This document shows positions 42,155-64,000 of a DNA stretch of 64,000 nucleotides, one piece after another (position 1 is the stretch's first letter; each line of letters starts with the position of its first letter). The position numbers and the translations under genes were made by a program. The stretch comes from Maea johnstoni (Eukaryota; Annelida; Polychaeta; Spionida; Magelonidae), in NCBI GenBank assembly GCA_963942565.1, contig OZ012690.1, forward strand, positions 37,749,167 through 37,813,166, in the 5' to 3' direction. The notes under the pieces are model-generated. The model made no database searches and was not told the DNA's origin. It saw only the letters and a list, made by a program, of their open reading frames with translations.

Positions 42155-42662
42155 AGGCCAGATTCAGATATTTCACCCCATATGGATATATAGTACTGCA
42201 GTATGCTTGAATGGTGAGAATTCACTGCATATATATCTCTTTCTTTGCTGTTGATAAACTAAATGACGAAATAGAAGACCATAAGCCGTTGTGCAGATAT
42301 GGGCACTGGCTTATAAGTTACAGTAAGGGTAATGAAGAATCTGCAGTAATTAACTAAATACCCAAATTGTTTCCTATCCCTTCTTTTCTAAACCCTTCGC
42401 ATTACCAATACCACTTCTTTTCTCATCCTTGTAGGATCTTCGCTTATATTGCCTTCATTCATAGAAGCCTACATCCTTATCTTAAGGAATTCGTCACGTA
42501 TTGTATCCTCCTCTCAACGTTCTCCATCCTCAATTCTGTTATGATGCACCATATAGGATATCTTCCTATTCCCATACTCCTGATCTATGAGTATGACTGG
42601 TCAGAGGAAAAGATGCGTATCCATAAAGTGACCTCAAAATCTAAGTCGAAATATAATGGTGA

Positions 42663-42663
<1 letters not shown>

Positions 42664-42724
<61 letters not shown>

Positions 42725-42774
42725 GCAATAATAATGATATTAATAATATTGATAAAACAATAAAACTAATAATG

Positions 42775-42814
<40 letters not shown>

Positions 42815-42872
42815 TAATAATGATGATAATGAAAATAATAATCATGATAATAATAATAATCACAATATTCAA
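42664..42872. repeat. (CTA)n then (ATA)n trinucleotide tracts
   Basis: About 20 CTA units (42664-42723) followed by AAT/ATA-rich runs to 42872. An open frame crossing it (poly-Thr, poly-Ile) is a repeat artefact. Confidence 0.95.
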
Positions 42873-42925
42873 CGAGGTTAACGTGTATATTCATATTTTA
42901 GTGTGACAAGGAGAAAAGTCTATAC

Positions 42926-43292
42926 TAAGGCCAAAAAAAAGTGTTTGGTTCCTATTACGTCCTAAAAAAATATAGGTAGGGTAGGTAGGGATTTTTTTAT
43001 TATTTTTTATTATTTATATTCTTTAACTTGCACGATTCCCTGGAGTTGGATGGCTTCGATAAAGGTTTGCCTTGTTGTAATTGGCTTTATATGCATTAAT
43101 TGTAGGCCCCTGCTTCTGTTCATCCAGAAATTTATAATTTAATGGTTGGAGAATTGATATTTAGGACGGCGAGGCAAATCTTTGGGTAGGAACAGTTCAT
43201 TTTTCAGTAGGATTGGCAAAAAAAACTTTAGGGTAGGGGTCAAAAACTAGGTAGGGTAGGGTAATAGGAACCAAACATTTTTTTAGGCCTAA
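42926..43292. mobile_element. MITE with GTTTGGTTCCTATTAC ends
   Basis: Left AGGCC with an A run, then GTTTGGTTCCTATTAC. The right end has the reverse complement, GTAATAGGAACCAAAC, then TTTTTTTAGGCCTAA. GGTAGGGTAGGTAGGG words lie inside both ends. A related left half appears at about 31795-31900. Confidence 0.72.
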
Positions 43293-43429
43293 CTACACAC
43301 ACCGTCCAACACTTTCCAATGTGTTATTTTCTTTTTTGCAAAGAACCCTGAAGTACGATGTGCGACCAATCAAGACGACACATTGCACAATATAGGGTCA
43401 CGATGTACTTAATGTGTTAATGAGCAGTG

Positions 43430-43438
43430 TATATAAAT
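43430..43438 (+). promoter_or_regulatory. Candidate TATA box
   Basis: TATATAAAT followed by a GC-mixed stretch where transcription could start about 30 bases later. No clear gene follows directly, so the transcript, if any, is unknown. Confidence 0.25.
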
Positions 43439-43757
43439 AGGCAACCAGCTGTTGCCAGCAGCTTGGCTATTATCTATTGAGGTTCTCATATTATAATCTC
43501 ATCCGACAACGTTAGTGATATCTCTCTAACAAAAGCAATATTTGTAAAATATTGAGTAGAATTTTCATCAGAAATCTATTCAAGTTTTAAGTCGCCTTCA
43601 AATATATTTTGCAAATCTATACTTCATTACAAAGCTATTTCACGCTATAGGTTTATATACTCGCCAACTGCAAATCTATCCTTGCCACATATTGGCAAAC
43701 ATTCAATTCACGGCAAAAACAATTTCATTATTTTTTTTTAATATATCTTATTCTGAT

Positions 43758-43793
43758 AATTATCAACATACACCTATATGTATGTTGATAATT
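43758..43793. repeat. 14-bp inverted repeat, 8-nt loop
   Basis: AATTATCAACATAC (43758-43771) and its complement (43780-43793). Confidence 0.85.
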
Positions 43794-43984
43794 GATCAAT
43801 TAAATCCATCGCAACAGCCTGAGCCACCTCCCTTTCTTGATAGCGTCTATTGTGCTTCTTCTTCTTCTTTGTTGATATAGTCCTCCTCTATAGGAGCTGT
43901 AGTATGAGCGTCTATGACGTCATTAAAGATAAACATTAATTCACCATAAGTTTATAACACAATATTGATATAACACAATATTGC

Positions 43985-44290
43985 GATGACGGCGGCCATC
44001 CTGCTTCTCGTTAGACATCCATAACTTAGCACAGATATCCGCAAAATCGGACAAGTAAGTATGCAAATATTTATGTGATACATTGGTAACTTATGAATAA
44101 GTTACCAATGTATCATATTATAATGGTTTTGTGAAGTTATTGCACATATTTTTCTTCGTTTCAGCCACGACAGTCACGGGGTGAAATTCACCGATCGAAG
44201 CGCCATCACCTCCAGTGGTGGATAGCATAACTAAGCACCCAATAGATCGCGTGCGATAAGATCGCGAGGGCGATACTAGTTCGCGTATTC
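43985..44290 (+). other. Possible non-coding exon pair upstream of PGM2
   Basis: A GC-rich block ends ACAA before GTAAGT at 44055. About 110 bases later a TTCGTTTCAG acceptor ends at 44164, followed by another GC-richer block. It has no long open frame. It could be a 5' UTR exon pair of PGM2 or another transcript. The short intron between contains a perfect 19-bp palindrome. Confidence 0.2.
44076..44115. repeat. Perfect 19-bp inverted repeat, 2-nt spacer
   Basis: TGATACATTGGTAACTTAT (44076-44094) and its exact complement (44097-44115). Confidence 0.92.
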
Positions 44291-44605
44291 GCGAAATAAT
44301 CGCACTCGCAAACTTTGCCTGTTCTACAGTATCTAATTTAAAAGTATAACCTATTTCCCTATTTTGTCACATGCTTGACCATCTACATATACTTGTATTG
44401 TGACTTTAATTCTAAGTTCATCCCTATCCTTTTCCTATCAATGGGTATGCTATTATTGTGGTGTGATATTAATCGGTTAAAACTGGCGAGTTGTCACCAA
44501 TCATGACAAATTGGTTGAGTGACCACAAGTACACATTTAACCATATTGCGAGGTTATGCAGTACTTATCGGTTCAACGGGTACCCAGAGCAGATCTATTC
44601 CAGCA

Positions 44606-44775
44606 GAAGGTCACCCGAAGGTGTTAAACAATACTTAGGGAGAAGGTTACCAAAAGTCACCTGAAGGTGTTATGCAATACTTTGGTATGCCCACTTCTCA
44701 TGTGTATCTTCGGAAGGTCACCCGAAGGTGTTATACAATACTTCAGTATGCCCACTTCTCCTGTGCATTTCAGGG
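44606..44775. repeat. Tandem repeat around GAAGGTGTTATACAATACTT
   Basis: Three units with AAGGTCACCCGAAGGTGTTA and CAATACTT, and two also have GGTATGCCCACTTCTC-like sequence. Confidence 0.8.
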
Positions 44776-44804
44776 TGGTTTATATGACACCTTGACCTTG
44801 GCTT

Positions 44805-44886
44805 TATTACATTATTATTATCATTATTATTATTATTATCATTATTATTATTATTATCATTATTATTGGTATTACTATTATCATCA

Positions 44887-44965
<79 letters not shown>
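44805..44965. repeat. (TTA)n microsatellite
   Basis: About 160 bases of TTA with TCA interruptions in the first half. Confidence 0.97.
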
Positions 44966-45819
44966 CAACCCATGTAAAATAGGGGTGTTCTGAAAAAGAC
45001 ATTTCCGACATCTGGGGAAATGAATTATGTTCTATAATTTCCCGAATGGTATTGAATAGCTCTATTCGTATTTTTAAAAATTATCTTTTAAGGAATGTTC
45101 TGCTAGAGAAAAAAATATAAACAGAGAAGAGTAATGAACCACCGATCGCATAGTAAGACTATCAAAAAGTGTTTCCTTATGAATGGTTGGCTAACATGCA
45201 TAGTCATCATCTGGACAGACTGGAGAAACAGGCAGTGACATCTTGTACTGCAGTGTCAGCATGGCGATCTTATAAGTCAGCCATCCAGCGCTGTGGTCAA
45301 GCCACTAAGTATGGTTTTAAGCACAAGCAGGGAACTAGGTTCAATCATACACTCTGTGTGTACATTTTTCTTTTTCCTCTGCTCATTTTTGAGATGACAA
45401 TAGACTAGTCTTGCCTTTAAATTGGCTGCTTAAACAGGGAATAATTAAACTCCTCTATTGTTTTCTTAAATGAAATGTTACTACTCTTATTTTTAAATGA
45501 AACTAACATTAATTAACCCTTTAAAAAAAAAATAAGTACAACAAGTAAGGTAAAAAAATAGACTTCTCTATATATAGTTTCAACTCTTTTCAACATGCGT
45601 ATTATGTTTCCATTCGGCAATCCTCTCTCACTGCAATTGATTATTTCAGACTTGTTTTCACCAAGTTCAAACCTTGTTTCTTTGTAATACCAATTACTCG
45701 GAAATGGGATTTTTATTAATCACACAACTATTTGCACCAGAATTCTATTTTAAGCTGAATTGTTCTTAATCTATTTTAATGGCACTTTATTGATACACTT
45801 AATTATAGTGGCCCATATT

Positions 45820-46010
45820 CCTAGGGTGGCCGATATTTCCGCGAATTTACGGTATGCAACCGCAGCATATAGCCTACCGTGGAATCGCGCATTAGACAGG
45901 ATTCGCTCTCTTGCGTGTAAACCAGTAAACATAAACAGGGGCAGTGCCGGGTTGCTGCAGCACAAGCTGATAAGAGTTTGAGCAGAGCACTGTGCTCATA
46001 CCACTCAGAG
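45820..46010 (+). promoter_or_regulatory. Upstream region / 5' UTR of PGM2
   Basis: GC-richer stretch directly before the PGM2 start codon, without an obvious TATA box. The transcription start probably lies here, but it cannot be fixed from sequence alone. Confidence 0.3.
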
Positions 46011-60865
<14,855 letters not shown>

Positions 60866-61571
60866 GTAAGAGTTTAATACATACCTATACTCATTGCTGA
60901 AGAAGTGATTAGATACAGCCAAGGGCAGTGAGATCAACATACATCTGTTGACAGGTGAATGGTGAATGTGCTGGAGTTCATGGTAATAATTGGAGATCAC
61001 AGTAACTTTAAAAGGTAGCTCATGGGTTAATTCTTTTCTGACTTAGTCTATCCCTGTCCTTGCTTTTATCTGACCATTTAACCTATACAAATTATATATT
61101 GCCTGAAAGGTCTTATGGTGAAGAACATGTCAAGCAAAAAGATATGTATATGATGTATATGTAACATGATTTGAGATTTTAGCTGTATCCAATTCATGCA
61201 TTTTATGTTGTTTATTGTCTGCTGCAATTCATCTGTTGTTTGATTTTTTATTGCTAATTTGATTGTAGGTATTGGTGAGTAGTGAATGTTATTTTGCCAC
61301 CAGGCGAGGAGGTACTCTGTTTTGCACCTGTTTTGGGTTGATTTCTATTGGCAAAGCCTTAATATTGCTTATTTCTATGAGCTGAGCCTAAGAAAGTTGC
61401 TTGGGGTTTCATTAATTGGAATTAAGAAGGAGACAGGGAGTCAGTGTTCTATATCTGTTCTTGAGGTGTCCCAATGTTAGATAGAACACTACTAGATAAA
61501 TAGCACAAACCTGCAAAATCAAATAGTTATTTGATTTTGTGTCATAGTCACACTATATTTCACACAGGAAA

Positions 61572-61710
<139 letters not shown>

Positions 61711-62578
61711 GTACAAATATATGTATCATTTCGTAAAGCCATTCATCCCTACAGCTCCTCAAATACTCCATATGTTTATATTAAAAAATTCTTAAGAAAA
61801 AAGCTCAATGGAGAAATCTATATACATGTATAAATACCGCATTTTGCCGCCTGTTTAATACAGCTTTTGGGGGGTTATGCATGGGTGGGTTGCACTGGTG
61901 GTGTTGGTTTCCTCGTTTGGGTGTGGGATTGTCCCTTTACAATTTTTTAAAAAATTTTGGCATTTAATGCCTTTATGTTTGAAAAAAAAAGGAAATTTGA
62001 CTGAAACGCCATCGCAGTTGCATTGAGATCAATGTGATTTGGAGGATGAATGACAGTTACAAGCATGTTGTAATATAAATGTGGGTGTAAAATAAGATTT
62101 TGAACTAAACCCATGCTGTGCACGGGGGCCAACTAGTATTTAAAAATTTCAACCCAACAACTCTACTTTCAACATTTTTGCCAATTTATTTATATTTCTT
62201 AAATCTCAAAAACATGTTGGATTTTACATCATTCACACAACATTTGGAAGGGTAAGCTCTAAGCATGAATTGGGTAAACAAGATAGGGGCAGGAACTACA
62301 TAGATTCATTTTTATCCTTAAACTACTAGTGGCATTTTCTGACCAGACCCAAGACCTGTTTTTTGGTTGGTTTTAGAAGCACTTATAATACAATAGCAGT
62401 TTGAGATTCTGCCTTTGTAGCATTTTGAAAATCGGTATGAAAAGTGTCAATAGTTGAAGGCACTCTTTTTCGCTATGTGATGCAAAAATGTGTGAAAACC
62501 AAGCTGGATTTGTTAGCTGCTTTTTGGTGCTCCAAGGGTTGTCCCATATATGCTAACTGCGGCAAAAATGGTCTCTGT

Positions 62579-62811
62579 TTAACTCATTAGCACTCAGAGC
62601 GGCCAAAACAGGCCTGACGATTTTGGAAATATTCAACTCACAAAAGCATATTTTGAAAAAACATTTGAAGGAGAAATGTTGATTAGAAGCTAAACAACAA
62701 CTCTCCTTCAAATATTTTGTGAATATTCACTTTATTACCTAGTTATTTTCAAAAGTATGAGAGTAGCAGACGATAGTATCTAGAGCACCTCTGAGTGTGA
62801 ATGGGTTAAGG
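62579..62811. mobile_element. Second TTAA-type MITE family, full copy
   Basis: TTAACTCATTAGCACTCAGAG and CTCTGAGTGTGAATGGGTTAA are inverted ends. The interior has GGCCAAAACAGGCCTGACG and GGAGAAATGTTGATTAGAAG. Related pieces lie at 21917-22110 and 62940-63150. Confidence 0.75.
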
Positions 62812-63924
62812 CATATCATTCCAATAAGAATGATTTTTGGAAAATATCTAAAGGAGAAATGTTAGATTTTACTTTTTTCCTAGGTATCAATTGTCTTGAA
62901 GTTACTTCTTAAAGAACTTTACACATAGACTGATTAAAGTTAGTTGAATGGTGATTGATGTTCACAGCAGCCAAAAGCAGCCTGACAATGTTGATGAAAT
63001 CTTGCAACGAAAAGCATGGTATGGAAAATGATTGAAGGAGAAATGATACTTATAACACTACCAACAAATATTTGTAAAATCAATCTCAAATTCAAAGTTA
63101 TTTTAAAGTATAATAGATTGTACTTTGAGATGCATCATGGGGCTCTATCAATTGAAGCAGATGGGAAAGATTTTTAAAAAACACCACATTCTTAAGGGGT
63201 ATAGTTGATAATTGATTTGTCCATTCTCAAATTTGGTTCATATAATTTAACATCTGGTCCCATAATCACGTGCCCCTAAATGACCATTTAAGTCAATCCT
63301 TATACCCTGGTTTGAATTTCCAAACAGTGTGAACTGATTCATGGTAGAAAATCCCAACTTTTTATCTGCAATAAAACGACTTTTTATAAGAATTTGTGTG
63401 CTTGTAATGGCCAAAACACAAACCAACTCTTTTGGTCATATCTCTCAACAAAAAGCATTGTTTGAAAAATGTTTGTAGGAGAAATGCAATACAAAACCTG
63501 ACTATAATAAATTGCATTCCAACTATATTGTGAATTCATCAATTGGTATTCTCAAATGTAATGTAAGAAAGATCCAGATATTCCATGGAAAACTCTAGGC
63601 CTATTTATGATTTTGTTTAACGCGTTTTCTGAACCACTCTTTTTATTTGGTTCAAACCACCCAACTTGTGTTTTACACGAGAATTCCATGTTGGATTACA
63701 TATTGTATTTATTTCTACAATGTTGAAGTTTGCATTTAGTTCATTTGATTAGCTTTCTCCTGAATGTTTTGCATTCATTTCATGCTGTTTATGGTTTGTT
63801 GTGCATGCATGTGGTCCATATATATACATATATAACATACATATATATGTTTAAATTTATGTGTGCGTTTGTGTGTATATTAGGAATATATTAGGTATTA
63901 CAGAATACAGGTAGATCAACAAAT

Positions 63925-64000
63925 TGGTCACTGAAAAAGGGCGCTGTTGGGGTTCAAACCCTTGTGGCGTCATTCAAGATTAGCAGGCGAACACTTGACT
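63925..64000 (-). mobile_element. tRNA-Ser-like fragment cut by the window edge
   Basis: On the minus strand it reads GTCAAGTGTTCGCCTGCTAA, then a variable-arm-like part, then GGGTTTGAACCCC (B-box like) and a T run after GCGCCC. The T stem is imperfect, so a tRNA-derived SINE or tRNA pseudogene is likelier than a working tRNA gene. Confidence 0.35.

Noticed and set aside
42367-42906. 179-codon open frame with poly-Thr and poly-Ile
   Set aside because: Most of its length is the CTA and ATA trinucleotide tracts, and the first 95 residues show no domain or splice context.
45169-45408. 79-codon frame upstream of PGM2
   Set aside because: The composition looks somewhat coding-like, but there is no domain, no splice partner and no fit to PGM2.
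61269-61274. Six-base microexon GTATTG for PGM2 after exon 15
   Set aside because: It has AG before and GTGAGT after and would complete the K codon, but the family needs K/E-Y-G here and TTG does not supply glycine in phase. Likely chance.

Overview
The window looks like nuclear DNA of an invertebrate animal. Genes are split by GT-AG introns, the sequence is full of microsatellites and non-autonomous transposons, and the three recognisable genes are metazoan. The lengsin-type glutamine synthetase homologue and the repeat types suggest a marine invertebrate deuterostome (echinoderm, hemichordate or cephalochordate grade). That placement is an inference. I see no bacterial, organellar or retroviral content.

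Layout: 1-7.8 kb is intergenic, with a long TA/GA microsatellite, one tRNA-derived SINE and TTAA-type miniature elements. At 7.86-10.76 kb (minus strand) lies a broken, multi-exon gene of an uncharacterised family that I suspect is transposon-derived. At 10.8-14.5 kb there is a 58-bp minisatellite, a SINE, a 100-bp tandem repeat, an inverted-repeat element and a LINE tail. A complete lengsin/glutamine-synthetase-like gene with one coding exon lies at 14,537-15,886 (plus). From 19.77 to 38.03 kb on the minus strand there is a complete 16-exon FIP1 (FIP1L1) gene, which I assembled exon by exon into 491 codons with consistent splice phases. From 38.1 to 46.0 kb there is a repeat-rich intergenic stretch with foldback elements, a candidate TATA promoter and two weak exon-like blocks. 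From 46,011 to the right edge lies the 5' three quarters of PGM2 (15 coding exons, about 462 codons, plus strand). Its last exons are outside the window.

FIP1 and PGM2 are arranged head to head about 8 kb apart. Their products act in unrelated processes (nuclear mRNA 3'-end formation and cytosolic pentose/hexose phosphate metabolism), so I do not infer a pathway from the arrangement.

The most unusual structures are three. (1) A tandem array in a PGM2 intron is built from about ten copies of the exon-12 3' splice site plus the first ~35 coding bases of that exon, so it carries a row of decoy acceptors. (2) A similar array in FIP1 starts at the exon-11 5' splice site. (3) A 715-bp foldback element in FIP1 intron 1 has 338-bp near-perfect arms, nested terminal hairpins and an 11-bp direct repeat at its ends. 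Several smaller near-perfect palindromes are scattered through the window.
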